Of a stretch of 39,536 nt of DNA, positions 34,289-39,536 are shown one piece after another. Made by a program: the position numbers and the translations under genes. The notes beneath the pieces were generated by a model that was not told where the DNA came from, made no database searches, and was given only the letters and a program-made list of their open reading frames with translations. This DNA is from Bacteriovoracaceae bacterium UBA7695 (GTDB lineage: Bacteria; Bdellovibrionota; Bacteriovoracia; Bacteriovoracales; Bacteriovoracaceae). Position 1 is the stretch's first letter. Each line of letters begins with the position of its first letter. The stretch is from NCBI GenBank assembly GCA_002482685.1, contig DLGL01000022.1:1-39536 (forward strand), in the 5' to 3' direction.

Positions 34289-34912
34289 ATGAGTCAAAGA
34301 CGAGCGGGGCATGTGAACCGTTGTACCAACTGCAGAGTGAACAATCACTTCTGCGTTTGCTCGTTTCTTTCCCCCATGAAGATTCATACTAATGTTTCCC
34401 TCATTGTCCACGTCAGTGAGTTGAAGCTCACTTCCAATACCGCCCAGTTTGTCGAAAAAATTCTACCGGGCGATGCTCAGATATTCATCAGAGGGAAAGT
34501 AAACGAGGTCTTCTCACCGGACCCCATCCTCGAGCGCTCAGGGAGTCCACTTTTTCTTTTTCCGGATGAGGATTCTGTGGAACTGGATGAGACGTTTCTC
34601 AAAAATCATCCAGGTCCCCATCATATTATAATCCCGGATGGAAACTGGAATCAGGCAAAAAAAGTTTTTAAGCGCGAAGAGAAATTTAAAAACATCCCGA
34701 CGGTTAAACTACCTGCAGGAATTGTAGGGGAATATAAACTCAGAAAGGCCCCTCAGCCGGATTGGGTTTCAACTTATGAGGCCGTGGCCTATGCCTTAGG
34801 AGTCCTTGAAGGAAGAAATGTTCAGGAGCACATGCTAAACTTTTTTAGGATCTGGGTTCAGGCCACTCTTAACAGCCGAAGTGGCAACTTTTCAAGTGTC
34901 TTAAAATACTAA
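34289..34912 (+). CDS. DTW-domain protein (tRNA-uridine aminocarboxypropyltransferase family)
   Basis: 207 residues. The N-terminal cysteine cluster Cys12, 15, 22 and 24 (RCTNCRVNNHFCVC) and the signature IIPDGNWNQAKKVF (DGNW at 117-120, a variant of the DTW motif) define the family. E. coli TapT adds an aminocarboxypropyl group to tRNA uridine (acp3U) using SAM. The KLPAG...YKLRKAPQ.. and STYEAVAYAL segments also match. Its TAA overlaps the stop of the convergent sigma-factor gene. Confidence 0.93.
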   Translation: MSQRRAGHVNRCTNCRVNNHFCVCSFLSPMKIHTNVSLIVHVSELKLTSNTAQFVEKILPGDAQIFIRGKVNEVFSPDPILERSGSPLFLFPDEDSVELDETFLKNHPGPHHIIIPDGNWNQAKKVFKREEKFKNIPTVKLPAGIVGEYKLRKAPQPDWVSTYEAVAYALGVLEGRNVQEHMLNFFRIWVQATLNSRSGNFSSVLKY

Positions 34913-35613
34913 GCGGCGAGGATATCAATTTTTTGAGTTTCCAGATGATCCTTCAACAGCTCCAAAGCTTCCGCATGCAGCTGACAAATTCTTCCTTCTG
35001 ACAAATTCACCACACTTGAGATTTCATGAAAATTCAGATCCTCAAAATACTTCAGAGTCACAATCAGTCGCATGGTCTTAGGTAACTCATCCATAATTAC
35101 CGATAAGGTCTTTTTAAGAGAGTAGCTTTCAAACTCCACCGATTCCAGGCTTCCCTGGCCCACAGTTTCGCCTTCTACGTACTGCTTAATGGTTTCACCT
35201 GATTCGTACTGCTCCAGACGAATCATGTCCTTAGATTTAAAATGAAGCACATTAGAGACCTCATCAGAAGTAGGGGCGCGACCCAGTTCATCGGTCAGGT
35301 CACTCTTGGCCCGTTTGTATTTTTTCTGTTTAGTCCGCTCAGATCTGGTCATCCAGTCCTGTTTTCTGAGCTCATCAATAATTTCTCCACGGATGCGAAA
35401 TTCTGCATAAGTCTTAAATTGGTTTTTGCATGTTTTATCGTACTTATTCATGGCATCGATAAGTCCTATGACCCCCACCATGACTAAGTCCTCGAACTCA
35501 AGCACCTGATGATATTGGTAGTGGTAGTGCTTGGCCCAATAACGGATGGTGGGCATGAAATTTTTTATGATGTCCTGCCGAGAAGTCTCTAGTGGATTGT
35601 TTTTTTCACGCAC
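34909..35613 (-). CDS. FliA-like (sigma-28 group) RNA polymerase sigma factor
   Basis: 234 residues from the GTG at 35613. This start is chosen because GGAGG sits 5 nt upstream and the length then matches FliA (239). The longer TTG or ATG frames upstream have no ribosome-binding site. Region 2 is seen in FEDLVMVGVIGLIDAMNKYD and FKTYAEFRIRGEIIDELRKQ, region 3 in WMTRSERTKQK..., and region 4 as a helix-turn-helix (NFHEISSVVNLSEGRICQLH). FliA-type factors drive late flagellar genes, but none are nearby, so the target regulon is open. Its stop overlaps the DTW gene stop. Confidence 0.92.
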   Translation of the reverse strand: MREKNNPLETSRQDIIKNFMPTIRYWAKHYHYQYHQVLEFEDLVMVGVIGLIDAMNKYDKTCKNQFKTYAEFRIRGEIIDELRKQDWMTRSERTKQKKYKRAKSDLTDELGRAPTSDEVSNVLHFKSKDMIRLEQYESGETIKQYVEGETVGQGSLESVEFESYSLKKTLSVIMDELPKTMRLIVTLKYFEDLNFHEISSVVNLSEGRICQLHAEALELLKDHLETQKIDILAA

Positions 35614-35692
35614 AGTTGCCTCCAATGGGAACCCCATTGTCACACAGGTTAGGTCAGGAACAGGCGTGGAACTAAAGATCAGATGGTTAGGC

Positions 35693-35724
35693 AAAAAAAA
35701 GGCCCGGGATTTCTCCCAGGCCTT
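35693..35724 (-). terminator. Rho-independent terminator of the 86-residue protein gene
   Basis: On the minus strand AAGGCCTGGGA, GAAA and TCCCGGGCCTT form an 11-bp stem with a tetraloop (35699-35709 with 35714-35724) followed by eight T. It lies 15 nt beyond the stop. Confidence 0.92.
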
Positions 35725-35739
35725 GAAGTATTGACAGCT

Positions 35740-36000
35740 TTAGTTGGCAGTCAGCTCGTATTCGTAGTCCTCAACAATGAGGGCCTCAGGCGTCGTGAGC
35801 CACTCTGTGTACTCATCCATTTCCATGATTTCATCGCGGAATATAACAACACGCCAGTTGGCCTGCTCTTGAGTCATTTTCACAATATCATTTGAGTCAA
35901 ATACGTGGTCTGTAACGGAGAGGGGAAGTGATTCGAAAGTTGTTTCAGCTTCGAGTCTTAGAATTTTTTTACTTCTCATCAAGTAGTAATGTGGATTCAT
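35740..36000 (-). CDS. Small protein of unknown function (86 residues)
   Basis: 86 residues from the ATG at 36000, which has AGGAGG 9 nt upstream. A GTG three codons earlier would leave no spacing to that site. The product is acidic, with no signal or membrane segment (starts MNPHYYLMRSKKILRL, ends IVEDYEYELTAN). No family is recognised. It has its own terminator, and a small perfect hairpin (GTGTTT-CGG-AAACAC, 36017-36031) lies directly upstream of its ribosome-binding site. That hairpin could be an operator or an mRNA-protecting leader structure. Confidence 0.75.
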   Translation of the reverse strand: MNPHYYLMRSKKILRLEAETTFESLPLSVTDHVFDSNDIVKMTQEQANWRVVIFRDEIMEMDEYTEWLTTPEALIVEDYEYELTAN

Positions 36001-36190
36001 TTGCTTCACCCTCCTGGTGTTTCGGAAACACTTTCTGTGTCCCGCTCTTAATCAGATATTTTCATCTTTGATTTAATCTAACAAGCATGTTTGAAAAAAT
36101 AATTCTCAAAGTTCCTGACAGCCTTACGTTTGATTACACTAACCGATAAGGGGTCTCAACTTCTCCTGCTTGGCCCCACCCAACTGGCCC

Positions 36191-36212
36191 TGGTCCCACC
36201 ATGGTGGCACCA
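36191..36212. promoter_or_regulatory. 22-bp dyad, candidate sigma-54 activator site (unit 1)
   Basis: The perfect 12-bp palindrome CCACCATGGTGG (36196-36207) is extended by TGGT and ACCA arms with one mismatched pair. Its centre is 62 bp before the -24 GG of the first sigma-54 promoter, i.e. about -88 from the likely transcription start, where enhancer-binding proteins often bind. The minus strand holds TGGTGCCA, which recurs upstream of unit 2. Confidence 0.5.
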
Positions 36213-36262
36213 CTAAGTAGGGGCAAAATCTGCAAGTGGCGGATAACTAAACGATCAGGAAT

Positions 36263-36278
36263 TGGCATGCTTCCTGCT
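36263..36278 (+). promoter_or_regulatory. Sigma-54 (-24/-12) promoter of micro-gene 1
   Basis: TGGCATGCTTCCTGCT matches the RpoN consensus TGGCACGN4TTGCW with GG and GC exactly 10 bp apart. Transcription should start near 36289, giving a ~160-nt leader before the ATG at 36453. That leader contains a perfect hairpin (GGTTCAT-GG-ATGAACC, 36407-36422). Apart from this promoter, the dyad and the leader, nothing else was seen in 36032-36452. Confidence 0.75.
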
Positions 36279-36452
36279 CTATAGTTCTCGAGTCCGGAAG
36301 TTTCCGCCAGGAAGGTAGAAGCTTTAGTTTCAGGATGAAACGAAAAAGATTCAATGTGCTGCCTCAAGGAAAAGAGCGATGGAGAATCCAAAGATGGGTC
36401 CCATCCGGTTCATGGATGAACCACTTTATTTCACGTATCAACAGGGAGATTT

Positions 36453-36563
36453 ATGGAGAACATGCTTTTAGGCACTGGGATCTTTATGCTTTCAATGATG
36501 ACGGTGACTCTGGTTTTTAGCAGGCTCATATCCCGTTCCCCGGGTAAAGAGCGCAAAAAATAG
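36453..36563 (+). CDS. Micro-protein 1: 36-residue one-helix membrane peptide
   Basis: A 36-codon gene starting MENMLLGTGIFMLSMMTVTL and ending LISRSPGKERKK. It has a single hydrophobic helix (about 4-22) followed by a strongly basic tail (Arg24, Arg28, Lys32, Arg34, Lys35, Lys36), so N-out/C-in orientation is expected. GGGAG lies 4 nt before the ATG. It belongs with the peptides at 37490 and 37868: Met-Glu start, Ser-Met-Met in the helix, Val/Ala-Phe followed by a basic residue. It has its own sigma-54 promoter and terminator. No known family comes to mind. A stress-responsive membrane regulator or a type I toxin are two possibilities. Confidence 0.7.
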   Translation: MENMLLGTGIFMLSMMTVTLVFSRLISRSPGKERKK

Positions 36564-36604
36564 TATTTAGTTTTTGTGGCTTCCCCCCACCAAAAATAAC
36601 ATGG

Positions 36605-36645
36605 GCCCCTTCGATCGGATGATCTGAAGGGGCTTTTGTTATTTT
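36605..36645 (+). terminator. Terminator of micro-gene 1
   Basis: GCCCCTTCGATC pairs with GATC-T-GAAGGGGC (one bulged T) around a 4-nt loop and is followed by TTTTGTTATTTT, about 40 nt after the stop codon. Confidence 0.85.
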
Positions 36646-36727
36646 GAACACTGTAAAAATTAGTCATTCCTGAGTCACTGGGCCCTTCCTGAGATAAGCT
36701 CCCAAAAAATTTCATCAGGAGTCTCTA

Positions 36728-37276
36728 GTGTTTAAATCTCTTATCGTTCTTTCACTTCTCGTATGCACTTCGGCGTTTGCTCAGGATATGTCTGCAACTG
36801 AAGATTTTGCCGATGCGTACACTGAGGACGAAGCAGGTGGGTCAGTTTACATAGGGAAATGCAGCACTCATGAGGATTTTGAAGGTAAGTATTTTACAGA
36901 GAGAAAAGTTATCCAGGAATACATAACTCCGGACTCACTTACTGAAGCCCAGATTCAAAGTCTGTTCAATAAACTTGGATTGGACTTGATTAGGGCCATT
37001 TTCAGAGAAGCAAATCTGGAAGATTTCAGATCTGAGGGTGAGTCTGATGTAGAGGTCTTCGCCCAGTACATAGATGATATTTCTGTTAAGACTATCAATT
37101 ACCCCTTAGACCCTTCACTGAATCTCGTCAGTGTTAGTTACGGAATGGGTGGAGGCAATGGAGGCTATTTTATCTTTAACAAGGTTGATGGCTTTACCGG
37201 GGTCTCGTACGAAATGCTTTCTTCTACATTTGATAAAGACCTCCAGTTCTGCGATAAAAAAGTCTGGCTTAAATAG
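36728..37276 (+). CDS. Exported protein of unknown function (182 residues)
   Basis: 182 residues starting at GTG (AGGAG 7 nt upstream) with a signal peptide (MFKSLIVLSLLVCTSAFA, cut before QDM). The mature part is acidic, has two Cys (GKCSTHEDF near the start and LQFCDKKVWLK at the end) that may be linked, and has a Gly-rich segment (YGMGGGNGGYFIF) before the last Cys. No family is recognised. It lies between micro-genes 1 and 2, has its own terminator and lacks a sigma-54 promoter. Confidence 0.82.
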   Translation: MFKSLIVLSLLVCTSAFAQDMSATEDFADAYTEDEAGGSVYIGKCSTHEDFEGKYFTERKVIQEYITPDSLTEAQIQSLFNKLGLDLIRAIFREANLEDFRSEGESDVEVFAQYIDDISVKTINYPLDPSLNLVSVSYGMGGGNGGYFIFNKVDGFTGVSYEMLSSTFDKDLQFCDKKVWLK

Positions 37277-37287
37277 TCCTGTAGTCA

Positions 37288-37317
37288 AAAGGGCCACAAA
37301 ATGTGGCCCTTTTTTTT
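37288..37317 (+). terminator. Terminator after the 182-residue exported protein gene
   Basis: GGGCCACA (37291-37298) and TGTGGCCC (37302-37309) form an 8-bp stem with a 3-nt loop followed by eight T. Confidence 0.93.
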
Positions 37318-37321
37318 GCCC

Positions 37322-37342
37322 TCTGGTGCCAACCTGACCAGA
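37322..37342. promoter_or_regulatory. 21-bp dyad, candidate sigma-54 activator site (unit 2)
   Basis: TCTGGT and ACCAGA flank 9 nt in a perfect dyad. It holds TGGTGCCA (37324-37331), the same octamer found on the minus strand of the unit 1 dyad. Its centre lies 59 bp before the -24 GG of promoter 2, close to the 62 bp of unit 1. Confidence 0.45.
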
Positions 37343-37389
37343 TTTCTCTCTCAAACCTCCTCTAAACACCCTTTCACCATTTAGATACT

Positions 37390-37405
37390 TGGCACGATTC
37401 CTGCT
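37390..37405 (+). promoter_or_regulatory. Sigma-54 (-24/-12) promoter of micro-gene 2
   Basis: TGGCACGATTCCTGCT fits the RpoN consensus in 15 of 16 positions, with the exact 10-bp GG-GC spacing. The likely start is near 37416, giving a ~74-nt leader. The leader contains a five-codon frame at 37436-37453 with its own GGAGG seven bases upstream. Confidence 0.82.
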
Positions 37406-37489
37406 CTATAGAATTCCAAGAACGGAGGTACCAGGATGGCGTCTCTAAGATGAGGCATGAAGCCGCTACCTTACGCATGGGAGTCTCAA

Positions 37490-37594
37490 ATGGAACTGAT
37501 GATCGGAGCTGCAGGTTTAATATCAATGATGGCCATGAGCCTCGTTTTTCAGAAAGCCTCTTATAAAAGAATTGAAGTTAAAGTTAGTAAATAA
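37490..37594 (+). CDS. Micro-protein 2: 34-residue one-helix membrane peptide
   Basis: A 34-codon gene starting MELMIGAAGLISMMAMSL with a C-terminal part FQKASYKRIEVKVSK. It has one hydrophobic helix (about 4-20) and a basic tail. GGGAG lies 6 nt before the ATG; an in-frame ATG eleven codons upstream lacks a proper site. It aligns without gaps to micro-protein 3, sharing the ME start, the SMM core, FQ+ASY+R and VEV/EVKV near the end. It is driven by a near-consensus sigma-54 promoter and followed by a hairpin. Confidence 0.75.
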   Translation: MELMIGAAGLISMMAMSLVFQKASYKRIEVKVSK

Positions 37595-37596
37595 AT

Positions 37597-37619
37597 AGGG
37601 CCCCTTTCCGGGGCCCTTT
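37597..37619 (+). terminator. Hairpin terminator of micro-gene 2
   Basis: AGGGCCCC (37597-37604) and GGGGCCCT (37610-37617) form a GC-rich 8-bp stem with a 5-nt loop directly after the stop codon. The T-run is short (TTTC). Confidence 0.75.
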
Positions 37620-37724
37620 CGCCGTTTATATGCCTGCCGTAAGTTTTCCTCATCCCAGTATCAAATCAGTCTTAGGATCAAAATGTGACTACCACAATGG
37701 CCATAATGAACCCCCGTACAGGTT

Positions 37725-37747
37725 CTAAGCTCCTGATACCAGCTTAG
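37725..37747. repeat. 7-bp inverted repeat just upstream of promoter 3
   Basis: CTAAGCT and AGCTTAG flank 9 nt, ending 18 bp before promoter 3. It is closer to the promoter than the dyads of units 1 and 2 and unlike them in sequence. It could be a binding site or chance. No other feature was seen in 37620-37764. Confidence 0.3.
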
Positions 37748-37764
37748 TTTACGCAAAAGATAAT

Positions 37765-37780
37765 TGGCACGATTCATGCT
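37765..37780 (+). promoter_or_regulatory. Sigma-54 (-24/-12) promoter of micro-gene 3
   Basis: TGGCACGATTCATGCT differs from promoter 2 at one base and has the same 10-bp GG-GC spacing. The leader that follows (to about 37815) also resembles the leader of unit 2 (shared GATACC/GGTACC and GGATGG), so promoter, leader and gene were duplicated together. A ten-codon frame lies at 37812-37844. Confidence 0.82.
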
Positions 37781-37867
37781 CTAAGAGATTTCAGGAAACG
37801 AAGATACCTGGATGGTTCCTTCAAACGATAGACAGAATGTCTAACCAACCAACAAAGGAGGAATCAA

Positions 37868-37972
37868 ATGGAAATGATGATTGTAATGGCAGGAGCTACG
37901 TCGATGATGGTGGTGAGTTTGGCCTTTCAACGGGCATCGTACAACCGGGCAAAAGTTGAAGTTCAAAAGTAG
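37868..37972 (+). CDS. Micro-protein 3: 34-residue one-helix membrane peptide
   Basis: A 34-codon gene starting MEMMIVMAGATSMMVVSL and continuing AFQRASYNRAKVEVQK. It has one hydrophobic helix (about 3-20) and a basic C-terminal part. The ribosome-binding site is excellent (AAAGGAGG, 6 nt before the ATG). It is the closest paralogue of micro-protein 2 and more distant from micro-protein 1. The conserved small and Met-rich helix face suggests helix packing against a partner or itself. It has its own sigma-54 promoter and a strong terminator. Confidence 0.78.
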   Translation: MEMMIVMAGATSMMVVSLAFQRASYNRAKVEVQK

Positions 37973-38001
37973 AAAACACACATTAAAATGTAAACTCTAA
38001 C

Positions 38002-38030
38002 AAAAACCCCGGCGAATGCCGGGGTTTTTT
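38002..38030. terminator. Bidirectional terminator between micro-gene 3 and the aminotransferase
   Basis: AAAAACCCCGGC, GAAT and GCCGGGGTTTTTT form a stem with A- and T-runs on opposite sides, so it can end transcription from both converging genes. Confidence 0.93.
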
Positions 38031-38035
38031 ATTGG

Positions 38036-39148
38036 TTAAATCTGACTGGCCTTGACAGCATTCTCTAAACCTTTAAGTCCCTCTCTGAGCTCACTCTGGG
38101 ATGGCCACCCGAAGCCCAGGCGGAAGCTTCTGTCTGATTCTTCAAACCAGTGCCCCGGACCGACGTAAGTGTGAAACTCTGAAAGAAGGATTTCATAAAA
38201 TTTCTTAGTATCTACTTTTATCTCGGGCTTAATTCTCGGGAAGCAGACAACTCCCCCGGAAGGCTCAATCCAGTCAAAAACTTTCTGAGATCCCATCCAT
38301 GCCTTAACGATCTCAAATTTCTCAAGCATATCTTTTTTTATAGCAGGGAAGTAGTCATTCCGCCTGGCCATATAGCGGTATGCAATCTCTTCATCAACCA
38401 CCGAACCGCAAATAAAAATCTGCTCTTTGGCCGCCAGGAAAAGTTCCTGAAGTTTTTTATTCTGAGTAATAAGCCAACCAATACGGATGCCAGGCAGGCC
38501 GTATGTTTTGGAAAGAGAAGAAACTGATATGACTCGCTCTGAAAGTGAAGCCGCGATAGGAAGTTTAAATTTAAACGACATATCCCGGTAAGTTTCATCA
38601 AAGAGAAGGTAGGCATTACTTGCCTCAATGATTTTGATAATCTCTTTGAGATCAGTTTCAGAAATCATAGTCCCCGTTGGATTGTGGGGACAGGTTAAAG
38701 AAACAAGTTTGGTTTTAGGGGTAATGAGATTCTTCAAAGCCTCTATATCCACCTGGTAGCCATTTTCAAAAGTCATCGGAAGATACTTGATACTGGCACC
38801 AATGGCTTTTGGGGTTTCAATATTGGTGGCGTAGTTAGGTTTGGCCACAACCAGCTCATCCCCGGCTTCAAGAAGTGAGGTTGAAATCATGAACAGCGCT
38901 GAGGCTGCACCCGCTGTAACAAGGACATCTTCAATTTTAAGATTTGAGGCTTCTCCCTTGATAATTTCCTGACGAAGGCCTGGATGACCCACATGGTCCC
39001 CGTAACAAATGACCAGCTCGTTCATGTTAAGATTTAAATCTTTGAAAATAGTATCAGTGTAAGAACTCTCAGAGAGATTATACTTAATAGTTGAATACCC
39101 CATCTGTTCTGGAGATTCGATTTCAATGGGCATGCGGACGTATTTCAT
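38036..39148 (-). CDS. PLP-dependent class I/II aminotransferase
   Basis: 370 residues of fold-type I aminotransferase. Visible are the cofactor-binding GAASALFMIS segment, the substrate-side Asn in CPHNPTGTM, the Asp-x-x-Tyr in LLFDETYRD, the Schiff-base Lys in SSLSKTYGLPGIRIGW and the carboxylate-binding Arg in SFRLGFG. It would transfer amino groups to a 2-oxo acid; the amino acid cannot be told. AAGGAA precedes the start. It begins 12 bp after the stop of the M24 peptidase gene, so the two form an operon. Confidence 0.93.
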   Translation of the reverse strand: MKYVRMPIEIESPEQMGYSTIKYNLSESSYTDTIFKDLNLNMNELVICYGDHVGHPGLRQEIIKGEASNLKIEDVLVTAGAASALFMISTSLLEAGDELVVAKPNYATNIETPKAIGASIKYLPMTFENGYQVDIEALKNLITPKTKLVSLTCPHNPTGTMISETDLKEIIKIIEASNAYLLFDETYRDMSFKFKLPIAASLSERVISVSSLSKTYGLPGIRIGWLITQNKKLQELFLAAKEQIFICGSVVDEEIAYRYMARRNDYFPAIKKDMLEKFEIVKAWMGSQKVFDWIEPSGGVVCFPRIKPEIKVDTKKFYEILLSEFHTYVGPGHWFEESDRSFRLGFGWPSQSELREGLKGLENAVKASQI

Positions 39149-39160
39149 AAAAATTCCTTA

Positions 39161-39536
39161 TTACTTCAGGATGTCTTCAAAAAAGGCACCAAATTTTAAC
39201 TTAGGGTGATCAAGCTGAATTTCCAGTATCCAGGCATTTGGAAGGAGCTCTTCATCGCACTCAACGATGGCCCCTTTAAAGAACACATGATGAGGAAAGT
39301 CTGCGAGGCGGTGGCCATCGCTCCCCATGTTCAGCTTATATCCTAATTCTTTGGCACGGGCATCGGCCCATTTATAAAGAATTGGGCCGGATGATTTGTG
39401 TAAGTTCCAGTAGTCATTTACTTCTTCGAAAAGTTTTTTTGAGGCCTGAGCGATGTGCTTATGATCGTAGTTGGATCCAATTGTAAAAGTCTCACCGTAG
39501 TCGGCTTCATGACCATCTACGATGGGACCAATGTCG
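39161..39536 (-). CDS. M24 (Xaa-Pro peptidase-like) protein, C-terminal part
   Basis: Partial: only the last ~124 codons are in the window and the start lies beyond base 39536. The visible part opens with DIGPIVDGHEADYGETFTIG, where the Asp fits the metal-binding strand of M24 peptidases, then has SDGHRLADFPHHVFFKGA with the metal-ligand type His, and WILEIQL with the Glu ligand near the end. This pita-bread fold is shared by Xaa-Pro peptidases, methionine aminopeptidase and some non-peptidase members, so activity is likely but not certain. It is co-transcribed with the aminotransferase that follows. Confidence 0.75.
   Translation of the reverse strand, partial: DIGPIVDGHEADYGETFTIGSNYDHKHIAQASKKLFEEVNDYWNLHKSSGPILYKWADARAKELGYKLNMGSDGHRLADFPHHVFFKGAIVECDEELLPNAWILEIQLDHPKLKFGAFFEDILK

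Noticed and set aside
36134..36391. 85-codon minus-strand frame across the first sigma-54 promoter
   Set aside because: No ribosome-binding site or coding character, and it would run antisense through the dyad and promoter.
36335..36520. 61-codon open frame overlapping the start of micro-gene 1
   Set aside because: No ribosome-binding site at usable spacing and no recognisable composition. It lies in the sigma-54 leader and is most likely chance.
36431..36715. 94-codon minus-strand frame antisense to micro-gene 1
   Set aside because: It covers the terminator and the micro-gene and has no start signals. An antisense RNA is possible, but no promoter was identified.
1..39536. CRISPR arrays, tRNA or rRNA genes, insertion sequences
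   Set aside because: No regularly spaced repeats, cloverleaf-like or rRNA-like stretches, or transposase frames were seen. The inspection was by eye, so a covariance-model search could still find a small RNA.

Overview
The window looks like chromosomal DNA from a moderately AT-rich Gram-negative bacterium. The best guess, by inference, is a Bdellovibrio-like predator relative (Bdellovibrionota, Bacteriovoracales / Peredibacter-type). The grounds are the many lipoproteins, signal peptides and secreted hydrolases, outer-membrane barrels of no known family, an RpoN-type promoter set, and ordinary housekeeping genes interleaved with family-specific unknowns. No rRNA, tRNA, IS element, prophage or CRISPR array was seen.

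Layout. 1-3044 (minus): a KaiC-like double RecA ATPase overlapping a hybrid histidine kinase that runs off the left edge. 3202-5647: a secreted PLD-like protein divergent from a zinc alcohol dehydrogenase. 5775-9239: a three-repeat cysteine protein, a methyltransferase, a predicted 22-residue membrane peptide, and a di-heme peroxidase/redoxin operon. 9418-15786: YebC/YeeN-type translation factor, FabH-like synthase, a three-gene envelope operon of unknown function, a dienelactone-hydrolase-like protein and a trypsin-like protease. 15790-20465: two-subunit class I fumarase, Hsp20, OsmC, a subtilisin whose tail is antisense to osmC, and YceI. 20577-27498: a LysR regulator, then a tight run coding for a metalloprotease/propeller/barrel fusion, a SAM-binding protein, a lipoprotein and a ThrE-type exporter. 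27615-34912: a lipoprotein with a metzincin motif, a small lipoprotein, an FHA membrane protein, fadBA beta-oxidation genes, a thioredoxin-type glutathione peroxidase and a DTW-domain tRNA modification enzyme. 34909-39536: a FliA-like sigma factor, an unknown 86-residue protein, then a gene-poor stretch, then an aminotransferase and a partial M24 peptidase.

The most unusual part is the gene-poor stretch at about 36.2-38.0 kb. It carries three near-consensus sigma-54 (-24/-12) promoters (36263, 37390, 37765). Each is followed by a leader and a 34-36 codon gene for a one-helix membrane peptide, and each gene is followed by a hairpin terminator. The three peptides are paralogous: they start Met-Glu, share a Ser-Met-Met core and have a basic tail. 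They are too short for ordinary gene calling. Two of the promoters have dyads sharing TGGTGCCA about 60 bp upstream of the -24 element, where a sigma-54 activator could bind. This is a candidate undescribed family of sigma-54-controlled micro-proteins.

Other points of note: a Ser/Pro-rich protease tail that begins exactly where the gene starts to overlap osmC in antisense; a 13-bp hairpin that buries the start codon of a lipoprotein operon; and a cysteine protein with an exact 57-residue repeat.
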